The notes below the pieces were generated by a model, which saw only the letters and a list, made by a program, of their open reading frames with translations, did no database searches and had not been told where the DNA came from. Source: Leptodontidium sp. MPI-SDFR-AT-0119 (lineage: Eukaryota; Ascomycota; Leotiomycetes; Helotiales; Leptodontidiaceae). From it: a stretch of 64,000 nt of DNA. The stretch covers positions 124,001 to 188,000 of the forward strand of contig JAHLEZ010000030.1 in the NCBI GenBank assembly GCA_020726505.1. Reading direction: 5' to 3'. Shown here piece by piece: positions 44,148-53,543 of this stretch; within the stretch, counting starts at the first letter, position 1, and the number at the start of each line of letters is the position of its first letter. A program made the translations under genes and the position numbers.

Positions 44148-47100
44148 CTGTCAGTGTAGTACCAGTTCATGTACTACGCCGCATGTGTGAATATATTCTA
44201 ATACGAGTATAGTGACAAAGTAATAAATGTATAGTTTAAAATCTGTGTGTATTCTAAGAGAGTGCGAGGAGAGTTAGATTATATATTACGAAACCTCACT
44301 GAATCTCCACCGAAACTAGTCTAGCTAAGCTCTGACCTTGACCATGACTCGCACCCCCTTTTCTGGACTAAAGTATACTTATATAAAGACCTGTGGACTA
44401 ATATAAGTAAAACTTCTTTTAGAAAGACTATTTCTAATATAATATAAAAGTAAATAACTAGTAATATAAGAAACAATAATAATAAATAAAAGAAAATAAT
44501 AGAGTATCTAATAACGTTTGCGCCTAGTCTAAAAGTGTCCCGAAAGGGGTCTGAATATAGTAATACGTAGTAGCGAGGCTAAGCGAGAGCTAGTAATAAT
44601 AGGAACCCCTAGTATTATGTAACGTAATAGATATATATATGTCGCCCTCCTCTAAAGATTTAGAGTCTTTTTTAACTAATATATATATATAACTACTATA
44701 CGTATACTACTTTCTGATCTCTCTAATTCGTTTAATATAACTCAAAAACTAATATTTCTGAGAAAACTATATTAAATTAAATAAATAATCTAAAAGTAAA
44801 TATACTCTTTAGAGATAGTTTAATAGGGAAACGGTGTATTAACTAAAAACAGTGCCTACACTAATATTCACAGGAGCGCTCGACTTCGCCTACCGCAAAT
44901 ACTGTATTTAGTGCGTTCGTCTCCTCGCAAAGAATCCGTCTTATGAATGTGCCTTTAGCAATCCTAAGAGTAAGAAATATATGTATTACGTAAAGAAGAA
45001 GTCCCGGTACAACTTAGTAAGTATTCTTATTTTCTTTTCTTATTTCGAATCGTATTTAAATTATCGCTGAAAGTACTCCGGATATATAGTTACTAATATA
45101 TAATAGATTTTGTAATTTATTACTAAAGAGTATTTTCGTTTAGTTGCCGCCTTCGAGGCAAAAGATAAAGAAGTTATTATTACTACTACTAAATTAATTA
45201 ATTTAGTATTATTAGTCGCCGCCGCTAGTATACTAAAGACTACTAAGAAGTTGTCACTGGCGTTATTAAAGGAAACGCGCGTTATGTGCCGGGAAATCGC
45301 TAGCCTAGCTAACTCGTAAGTAGTAAGTTAACCCCCTTATGTGAAAATAAGTGGGCCAATCAGAAGAGAGGAAGCGCAGTAGGTGAACACGTGATTAGAG
45401 ACAAAGTAGATTGCTTGCTTGCTTGAGAAGAGCCATAAGGGCTCTTCGGTAGTTATATACATAATATTAGCTTCTCTAGAAACTTCGACGACTACGTAGT
45501 CGATTACGTGGCTCTTACAGACTACGTAATCGAATACGAGAGTAATTTCCGGTCCGCGTAAGTAGTAGAGATTACTCCGGCTATTCTCGCGTAGAATCGG
45601 CACGAGTTACCGAAGTCAATATCTAACACCTTATTCCTTTTTAATATTAAGGCTCTTAAGTATTAATACTTAGTATTATAAGAGACAGTATTAGTCTTAA
45701 ACTAGCTCCTTATTATTATCTCCTCTACCGCTACTAAGCGTAATAAGGAGGACGATAGTAAGGACGATGCTCTCACTAAGCGTCTCCGCCGAAGTCGCCG
45801 CTATAGCGCAAGGGAAGAGGAGGGGAAGGAGAAAGAACCTCTCCTTAATATATACGCGTAAGGGATTTGGCTTTGTTTTAGATTAACTTCGTAGTAAGTC
45901 CTTCGTAGCGGCACTTTCTTTATATTACTATATAAGAGTAGCCCCTTATAATAAAACTAGTAGTTTGTCCTTATTAGAATATTGTCGTAAGGCTGCCCGT
46001 TAGTACTTTAAATTAAAAGGTGTTTAAAACTAAATTAAGTATATTTCTGACTTTATAAATTAATTAAATATAAAAATAATCGCAAGTAATAAATTAATAA
46101 ATAAGAGTTATAAGGAAATAAAAAAATTCAATAAGTATAAGAAACCCCTCTGTTACTAGTCTGAATCGACTCTAGTTGACTACTGAACTTAACCCTCTAT
46201 TTTAATAGTAAAGATATTAGTATTAATAAAATCCCGAAGAGCCTTATTTAGAGTACTCTTCGTTATAGCGTTAGTAGGATTAGTGGCGCCATTAATCTAT
46301 CGGACCTCCGTTAGCTCTCTGCGCTCGTATAATTAACGAATAACTATAATATTGATTATTAGGCGCTTCTCTTTCGTCGTACCGAGCTTAATAATATACT
46401 TATAAAAGGATAAAGAATCTGTACAAATAATAATAAGAAGACGTGGGATGCCAAGTTTGTTAGTTATTATATTAATAGTCGTACTAAGGGAGATTAATAT
46501 ATTAATACTAGTTACTATAGTATATAACTCTAATGTAAGTACTATACGAGTTACTCTCTTATATATTATTAAGTTAGTATATATAATATTACTAGTTAAG
46601 GTAAATTGCGTATTTCTTACTATTTCAGTACTAATTATTAATATAAAACTTATTTATAAACTTAAGTCTTTGTTATTAATAAAAGAACTATTTATAAAAA
46701 CGTAGACCTTTGTAAATTATAAGTTAACTAATACGTATTAGAGTCCTCTCTTTAAGTTATTTATTTACTATTTAAGGCGTAAGTTTAAGGCCTTAACGTC
46801 GTCTTTCGTTAGATTTTAGTGTTACGTTGTGACTAAGAGATTAAACGTTACTTCTGGCTAATAAATAGTAGTAAAGTAGGCCGTATAAGCTTATTACTCT
46901 CTATAGACTTTCTTATAGTCCTCTTTTCTAGCGTTAACTAACTCTAGCCTTACTCCTTAACCCTTCTAAGATATATAAAGGCTGTCTTTGTCTATAAAGA
47001 TAATATACTTATTAAATGTAATAATTTTAGTAAGGAGTAGTACTTATATCGGCTTCATTAGAAAACCGGCCTTAGTAATCTCATTTTACTCTCTTATTAA

Positions 47101-47604
47101 GAAGTCCTTATTTCCTAGAATTAATATATCGTTTATTTATATTCTTATGACTCTAAAGTCATAGCTTTCCTTAGTATTAATTAGTAAGTATAAATCGTAT
47201 ATTAATGTCTTTATTTATAAGTTCTTTATATAATATTTATAGTATATATTAAACTAATAGTTTCTGGACTTAAGTATATTATATAATAGTAATACTATTA
47301 TAAATATTATACTAGGAGGGAAATCTCTTATGATATCTTTTAGTAGTTATATGAAAATATCTTAGAGGAGCCTTATTTTTACCTAAATATAAGCTTAAGT
47401 AATGTCTCTAATAGTTAGATAAGATTTGGACTGGTTTCAGAGGCGATTTAAGTACTTAATAATAGCGGCTAAAAATATAAGTAGCTATTAATTAAATTGT
47501 TAAATTATTAGAGACTAAGTCAAAATCTCTCTCTTCCCTTTATTATTAAAGTATTAAATTACTAGTCTTAACTTCTTATATAAAATTAACGTCTCTTTAC
47601 CTTT
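44148..47604 (-). mobile_element. Copia element copy 2, 3' half, inverted
   Basis: This begins with the reverse complement of the Copia LTR (44148-44403, 256 bp) and continues antisense through the 3' noncoding part, RNase H (frame visible in reverse complement at 46448-46705) and part of RT to 47604. The sequence there parallels copy 3 and then stops abruptly. Integrase, gag and the 5' LTR are missing. It abuts the Gypsy protease at 44147, so it either inserted there or was joined by rearrangement. Because the far end is lost, a target duplication cannot be tested. Confidence 0.85.
45341..45629. mobile_element. 289-bp insertion in Copia copy 2 (solo-LTR-like)
   Basis: Comparison with Copia copy 3 near 61,565 shows an extra 289 bp here. 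The insert runs from GTGAAAATAAG to ATCTAACAC and is flanked by CTTAT on both sides (45336-45340, 45630-45634), a 5-bp target duplication. The insert is less AT-biased than its host and holds a tatata box and near-palindromes such as gactacgtagtc. It is probably a solo LTR. Confidence 0.8.
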
Positions 47605-47878
47605 TGTTGGTATCTAACCAAGGTTCGATACCTGATATCAGGGTGACAAAGAATATAACAAGTGAAGTTTGATCAAGTATATTCCGTGTGTCCCTTTCGT
47701 ACGAAAGGGAAAGCTACCTTAAATACATCAAGTACCAAACCCCGTAGCTCGTATAAGCATTACTCGTACGAAACCAGGAGGCAAGGTATGAAACCAAGCT
47801 TCATTTGGCCAGGAGAGACGACTATCTTTGGAAGCTGTCAGAGTAAGAGAATGCCCCTCAGCTAAGGCTATCCCAACA
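47605..47878. mobile_element. 274-bp solo-LTR-like segment
   Basis: It starts TGTTGG and ends CCAACA, a 6-bp inverted repeat typical of LTR ends, and is GC-balanced between AT-rich flanks. It sits exactly where Copia copy 2 stops. The 5-bp flanks (ccttt and catat) do not match, so rearrangement after insertion, or a false positive, is possible. Confidence 0.55.
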
Positions 47879-48173
47879 CATATAATACTTGAGAATATAA
47901 TTAATTATAGACCGGAAAGCACAAAATAAGTAGAGGCCAAGCAAAAAGAGAAAGAAAGTGGGGTTAATATATATAATACTAAAACCTTAAAAAAAATATA
48001 TATCTTTCTTACCCGGGCATTATTTTTACCCCTAGTTCACCCCTAGTTCACCCCTAGCCTTAGTCAGTCTTCTTACTCCTAGCTTTTTATTATGATTAGC
48101 CTAGCTTAGCCTCGCCTGAGGTGTGCTCTGGTTAGCCTGGCCTTAGCTTAGCAAAAAGGGGAGGGGGGGGGGG
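47879..48173. other. Noncoding junction with short tandem repeat and poly-G tract
   Basis: Three copies of acccctagttc occur at about 48,019-48,055. A run of 12 G at 48163-48174 separates transposon DNA from the LigB fragment. No telomeric TTAGGG array is present. Confidence 0.6.
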
Positions 48174-48356
48174 GTGAGACGTTACTTCTTCGTTGGCCCA
48201 GTGTGCCGTGAATATGACGATGCCCTTCACGCCATCAAATTGGGGTTTGAAGCTTCGCATGAAGGCACCTATTTGTGCATTCTCGAATTCGTCGAGTGCT
48301 GGAAGAGGGCCGGCGCCGTGGGCGAAGAACACTATGGGAGCAAGAGTCTCGGTCAT
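48174..48356 (-). pseudogene. LigB/DODA-type extradiol dioxygenase, N-terminal fragment
   Basis: From the ATG at 48356, about 61 codons match the start of class III extradiol ring-cleavage dioxygenases: PIVFFAHGAGPLPALDEF, with the metal-ligand-type His in HGAG, then GVKGIVIFTAHWANEEVT, the typical SAHW-like strand. The frame then runs into the poly-G tract as a Pro run and leaves homology. The rest of the roughly 270-aa enzyme is absent. The gene was cut at the transposon boundary. Full-length relatives act on catechol-type or DOPA-like substrates. Confidence 0.8.
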
Positions 48357-48765
48357 GATTCATGAATATTGTACAGTATAGGGAAGTTTGTATTTTGAAC
48401 AGATTGAGAGCAGCCACGAGCGAGTATATAATGTCAATTAGATTTAGCTTTCAAGGTCCCAGACGGCCACGAGTTACTTGGCCCGTTTTCGGCGCTGTTT
48501 TGCCGGCCTGCGTCATGCAACGAGCTCGGAGCGGACGTATGGTACACATCCGAGAGCTAGCGATGAGGATGAAACGGAATGCAGGGTGACTTTCTTTACG
48601 ATTGCACAATTGAGACATCTGCGCGTACTGCAAGCATAAATTATACGACTCAGAGCGAGATATTGACATCATATAGTACAGTCATATCTACCTACAGATG
48701 TGCCCACCTTGACAAATCAAGCGTCTTAGCAAACAAGAAAACCCGGTACTCTAAGATTCAAGCTC

Positions 48766-49551
48766 TTAACTACATAACATAGGAGACTTGCCAATCCACT
48801 CCGAATCCTGTCCCATTTCCTGCAACGTCCAAGCCACAATACTCTTCCTAGAAAGGAACAATCCGTCCTTCCCAGACCCCGTATACGTCGCGACAACAGG
48901 TGCCGCATCTCCATTTCCTAGAAATGGCACGCGAAACAACGTCCACTTCAGCTCTCTTGGATTGTACGAAGATACTAGTTTCCCTAGGCCATGGAACTCC
49001 TCATATGCTGACCCTCCAATGACCTTGACTAAAACTACGGTCGCTCTCCACTTGAATCCACCTTTGTCTTCTGGTGTGGGGTATGAAGGTGTACCCAGGA
49101 CCATGGCACGCTTGAAATTGTTGGCGATAAGGAGGGGAAAGAGAAGTTTCATGCAATCGGTGACTGCCTTTGGGTTTTATCAGTGATATTTCGGGGACAT
49201 AATACACACAGACCAAGCTACTTGCAGACGTACTGTGCCTTTTGAGCCTGCTACCGGCCCAGCGAATGATATGAAGATGCTGGCGCCAGATGAGGCAACT
49301 TTTTGGAGAGCACTCTCGTCATTCAGTTGGCCTTCGGTGATATTGACTCTGGTGTTGGTACGTATGTTGCTAGGTAGCTTTCCAGGGTTGCGCACGAGTA
49401 GTGTTAGGCTGTGGCCTTGAGAGAGTGCTTCTTCGCAGAATAGCAAGCCGATACCACCTGCGACATATTAGAGTTAGTATTTTGGTGAAGGAGCAGTCCT
49501 TGTTGGAATGTTCGTACCTGTCGCCCCGAATAGCAATATGTGTTCCGGCAT
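48766..49551 (-). CDS. NAD(P)-binding Rossmann protein, NmrA/SDR-like (219 aa)
   Basis: Exons are 49518-49551, 49234-49457 and 48766-49167, with introns of 60 bp (GTACGA...TCGCAG) and 66 bp (GTACGT...CAAAG). They give one frame to TAA at 48766. The start HILLFGATGGIGLLFCEEAL holds the dinucleotide-binding GxxGxxG, followed by LTLLVRNPGKLP and a strand ending FISFAGPVAG. The later part with FKRAMVLGTPSYPTPEDKGG and the C-terminal SRKSIVAWTLQEMG is typical of short NAD(P)H-binding NmrA-like proteins. It is probably a cytosolic redox enzyme or cofactor sensor. It is divergent from the isoflavone-reductase-like gene, sharing about 590 bp of upstream DNA, which suggests coordinated control. Confidence 0.8.
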
Positions 49552-50139
49552 GATTCTGAATACAGCTTCGGCACTGCGTTGATGGGGACAACAATTTAGT
49601 TGGAGAGAACCTGAAGAATAAATGTTTGGAGAACAGAAGTTGCAATAAAGTCAGCTCCGACTACTAACAGACTAAATACTTGTGATTAGCAATCAAAAAA
49701 GATACTTTAACTTTATGGTGGGAGCTGTGTGGGAGGAGAAGCTTTTGATTGTCCGCTGCCTGGATGCAGGGAGGAACCTAAACCCGTAGTAGTGCAGCCC
49801 CGATACCCGTGGGGTGCGTGCGGGAGTGGTGCGGAGGTGAGACATGGGTGATGCGGAAGAGAAGCGGAGGTGACGACTGGGCTTCGTTACTCGCGCTAAA
49901 TAATATTGGGTTGCACAAAGAAGCAGATTCGTTGCATGTACATTGACGATTCTTACAAATCTAGGACGTATCATCGGAGGTAAAGTTGAACTGTTGCGAC
50001 CGAGGCCATGCTGTCGACCGGAGATATAAAGACGAGCTTCTAGCCTTCATGATATGCTTGAACATCAATCACAATCCTTCAGTCTTCCAATACGACAATA
50101 ACAGCTTTATTTCTAACAAAATACCAGCCATCCCTCATC

Positions 50140-51121
50140 ATGTCCGAGATCAAATCTGTCGCAATTGCTGGGGTGCGAAATTCCTAAAATCCATTGCACT
50201 TCATCACTGACTGTCAGATAGGCATCCGGCAACCTAGGTCCACATGTCCTCAAAGCACTCTTGGACGCCAAACTTCACGTCACAGTCCTTACTCGCGGCA
50301 CTAAATCAACCACCTTCGACCCCGCCGTCAAAGTTGTCTCCGTTGACTACAGCTCTGTCGAATCCCTCATCTCCGCACTTCAGGGTCAAGACGCAGTCGT
50401 CTCAGCCGTCGGCATGGAAGCACTAGAAGGCCAAACCATCCTCATCGACGCTGCTATCGCAGCGGGTGTGAAGCGCTTCATCCCCGCTGATTACGGCGCC
50501 GTGACCACCAATCCGAAGCTACACGAATACCCATTCTACAGCACCGTGGGCAAGATCCAGAAATATCTCGCCGAGAAGTCAAAGTCGACGGGCTTGTCAT
50601 ACACAGTGCTCTCCACGGGTGCATTCACCGACATGCTCTTCGGCGCCATAGGCATTATCGACTTCGGCAAGCACGAAGCCGTGCTCTATGATGGAGGTGA
50701 CTCGCGCTTTAGCACCAGCTCCATGGCAGGTGTCGGTAAAGCCATCGCCCAGATCCTGAAACACCCGAAGGAGACCAGCAACCGCATGCTGCGTATCTCG
50801 GAAGCGATACTGTCGCAGAACAAGCTCCTGGCTATTGCGAAGGAGCTGAAGCCGGAGATCACGTGGAAGACGACCTTGGTAGACACGAGTGAGATGATGA
50901 AGGAGGCGCTTGCGTCGTTCGGTGCGGGGGACTTCAGTCCGCCGGTTTTTATGAAATTTTTGGGGTCGACGGTTTTTGCGGGGAACAGGTTTGGGGCTGC
51001 GTATGATGTGACGGATACAATTGCTTGCATAACGTGTGTCAGCGCCACCGATTTTAGCGAGCCTCACAAACCCTCAAATTCGCGAAGAGGCACCTCCCCC
51101 CGCCCCTTAATTAATTATTAA
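50140..51121 (+). CDS. NmrA/isoflavone-reductase-like protein with transposon-derived C-terminus
   Basis: Exon 1 is 50140-50172 and exon 2 is 50222-51121, with a 49-bp intron (GTGCGA...GATAG). The N-terminus reads KSVAIAGASGNLGPHVLKAL (GxxGxxG NADPH site), then RFIPADYGAV and FYSTVGKIQKYLAEKSK, the catalytic-Lys region of the PCBER/isoflavone reductase-like family. Host codons end at about 51016 (YDVTD). The frame then continues for 34 codons into a MITE (51018-51513) and stops at 51121. Beyond the MITE, 51514-51586 encodes NELLGVEALSDESLKKLVAG, a family-typical C-terminus, in the correct phase once the MITE and one TA are removed. The original protein would be about 299 aa; the present one is 310 aa. 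The active-site domain is intact, so the chimera may still fold. Confidence 0.85.
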
Positions 51122-51513
51122 AGCTTTAAAAAAAAGTTGATATAATGAAAATTCAACATAATTTTAGTATATACATTATATTTTTAAGTGTTACAAAGGT
51201 AATTTAAAGGTGTGAATTACAAAAGGGCGAAAATGGCATTTCAGCCTCGCGAGCTAGCTCTCGGTCGCAAATTTAAGCCGCAAACCTACGATTTTGGCCC
51301 CCTCTTCTAACTCTACAAACAAGCTCTCAAGTAATATAAAAAATAGAAATAATCCAAGATTAACATGTAACAATTAATTACATGTAATTACTAGCTTAAT
51401 TAAAGCTGTGGTTACAAAGTAATATTCAGGGGCGTTTCCAGGGTTTTCTTGGATTTTGGTGAGGGCCCGAAAAAGTGAGGGGGTGACGCTGACACACGTT
51501 ATGCAAGCAATTG
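51018..51513. mobile_element. 496-bp MITE with 32-bp TIRs and TA target duplication
   Basis: The ends CAATTGCTTGCATAACGTG... (51018-51049) and their reverse complement (51482-51513) form 32-bp inverted repeats with one mismatch. TA flanks both sides (51016-51017, 51514-51515), as in Tc1/mariner/pogo elements. No transposase frame is present, so it is non-autonomous. It interrupts the last coding part of the NmrA-like gene. Confidence 0.9.
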
Positions 51514-51695
51514 TAATGAACTGCTTGGCGTGGAAGCGTTGAGTGACGAGAGTTTGAAGAAACTCGTTGCTGGGAGATTGGGGTAGGGATAACTTAAGGG
51601 CATGACTTCCAGTTTTGAACAGCATAGGCATAGCTCTACTCAACTAAACTAAATTGGAGGTATACTTAGTCCTATAGAAAGAAATTCTAATGACG

Positions 51696-53409
51696 TTACT
51701 GTAGAGACCCAGTGCTCTGGTTGTTGGTAAGTGCCTTTAATATTCGAGGACTTGTGTCTTTGTCGAGCAGTTTCGTGTAGCGTTCTGTAACATGTAAGCA
51801 TGATCTAATGCAATGGGCTTGGTACAGCTTCTCACCTCCAGCTAGCCATCTCGGTGCAATTGACCGTAAGGCCCTTCGCAGTATTTTCAATCTCCGCGAA
51901 TTGGCTTCCACTTCAGAGCCACTTTGTAGTCTTCCCGTGGTTATTGCCGCGGCTCTGTATACGACAAAGGTGACGAAAGGCGAAAGTGACAGTGCCTTAG
52001 TAGCTAGATCGTATCGATCCAATACAGTAACCATGTCAGAAATATCATCAACTTTCGCATTCAGGAGTGTAGTGGCTGCCGAGGCGCAGGTAAATGTTTT
52101 ATCTGGGCCAATTGCTTTGGTACCATTCTCGTACGCGAGGAGCAGTGCGCTACCATCCATCAGAACTACAAATTACCAGCAGAGGTGGATATTGACTCAC
52201 GTGCTTGACAGGGCAAGGGAAGTTGAGAAGAGCTCTTCGTTCTCTGGAACAGATTCCTTGATGACAGTCTCAAAGGATGTCACAGTCCTCACAATCGCTG
52301 TTACCTCCTCAAGGTTGAAAGCCATATGTGGAGTCGGTTGGTGCAGATTGGTGTGCATATTGTCCAGAAGGAGTGAGGCCTCAAATGCTCGTGGAAGCGC
52401 AGCTGAGGGGTGCTTCAGTACGGCGAAGCGATTGCAATTCTGGATGTTGGGAGGAATTTGTCGACCTCGTGTTACTGGAGACCATTGGCCATTTTCTATC
52501 GCAATGAATCTAGTCGCAGAAGTCAGATTATGGCTAGAAAAAAATCGAGGATGCCGCAGACGGTCAGGGGCTAGAATGCAGACCTGTCCAGTATTGCGAT
52601 ACCGCACCACATAAGCATGTACTCCTCCATGTCTGTCTCAGCCATTGACTGAGGCATCGGCTGTTGCTGGAATACTGAAAGAGCGTCAGCAGCTCTGACG
52701 ACATTTGCGATTGAGAAATATGCTTCAACAGCAAAGCCATGGGCGACCTCGAATAGATTAATGAGCAACCGCGCTTTCACGAATTGCACGGAGTTAAGTC
52801 CAGCACCTTCCAACAATGATATCCATGACTTGCTCAGGAGGTACATGGACCGGTGTTCCGCTTGAAGGTTGTAACCCCCTTGTACTTCCTCTGGTGCGGA
52901 GGTTAAGAGAACGATTCCGAAGCAGAGGAGAACAAAATCAACCGATGCTGCGTCCCATGATGCTGGGTGTTGACTTGACAGCATGGATTCTGAGAAGATC
53001 CCAAACCATGGATGTATGGCCGCTCTGTAAAGCGCGATGGCCTTGATGGGATCTGTGCTGGCGAGTCGTGCAATGATGCTTGCTTTGATGTCCGGTGGTG
53101 TGAGTACTTCTTGAACAGGAAGATTTGTCAGCGGTTCCTCTGTTCGAGCCCCTGGGGGAGAGGTAGATGTCGGAGAGTCTGTGTAGATACAGGGCTGGCT
53201 GAGACTGGAGGCGACTTAAGTTTGGGTCTCATAATTCAGAGAGTGGCTTGATTGGAGATCGGTTGCAGAACTTGGAAGGGCGAGTGCACACGTGGAACTC
53301 ACCGGGTGCAGAGAGAACATGAAGGTTGTCTATTGTCACATTTCCGTTTGTGGAGTCGACAGCGAGTGCAAGCCTTTCTGGCGGGTCCAAGAGAAGGTTG
53401 AGCTACCAT
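51696..53409 (-). CDS. Zn2Cys6 fungal transcription factor (496 aa)
   Basis: Four exons: 53303-53409, 52584-53204, 52201-52509 and 51696-52149, totalling 1491 nt in one frame. The cluster is split by intron 1: ACTRCRLHKRKCDNRQPSC, then SLCTRLSQPC, giving C-x2-C-x6-C-x6-C-x2-C-x6-C. The first ATG in this frame is at 53409; the open stretch upstream begins with TTG. The middle region has the helical LASTDPIKAIALYRAAIHPW and GGYNLQAEHRSMYLLSKSW of the fungal-specific regulatory domain. It is nuclear. Its position beside two NAD(P)-binding genes and a LigB fragment suggests it once controlled that set. A pogo-like transposon starts 135 bp upstream of the ATG and has probably displaced its promoter. 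Confidence 0.85.
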
Positions 53410-53543
53410 CTTTGTAGAACGTCTGAAAAGTGCGGTTAAGGTTGAAGATGGAAAAGGGGGACAACCTGAAGTTGTCGCTTGAGGTTCCCGGCTCCCGGCC
53501 AATCCAATATTCCGGCGGGCACTAGAGCATCACTTACGAAGTA

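Noticed and set aside
45337..45603. 88-codon minus-strand frame
   Set aside because: It lies within the 289-bp inserted repeat and has no motif.
46448..46705. Hydrophobic plus-strand frame resembling a membrane protein, also seen at 62383-62631 and 30202-30402 (minus)
   Set aside because: All three are antisense readings of the Copia RNase H region. The hydrophobicity comes from AT-rich RIP-mutated codons.
47605..47640. tRNA-like B-box phrase ggttcgatacc
   Set aside because: No matching A box, anticodon stem or acceptor stem could be formed; it belongs to the LTR-like segment.
48019..48055. Tandem cccctag repeats resembling a telomere array
   Set aside because: Only three units of 11 bp, not the fungal TTAGGG repeat; treated as a small minisatellite.
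50597..51067. Minus-strand frame of 156 codons opposite the NmrA-like gene
   Set aside because: It is the shadow of a strongly biased coding strand and has no motif.
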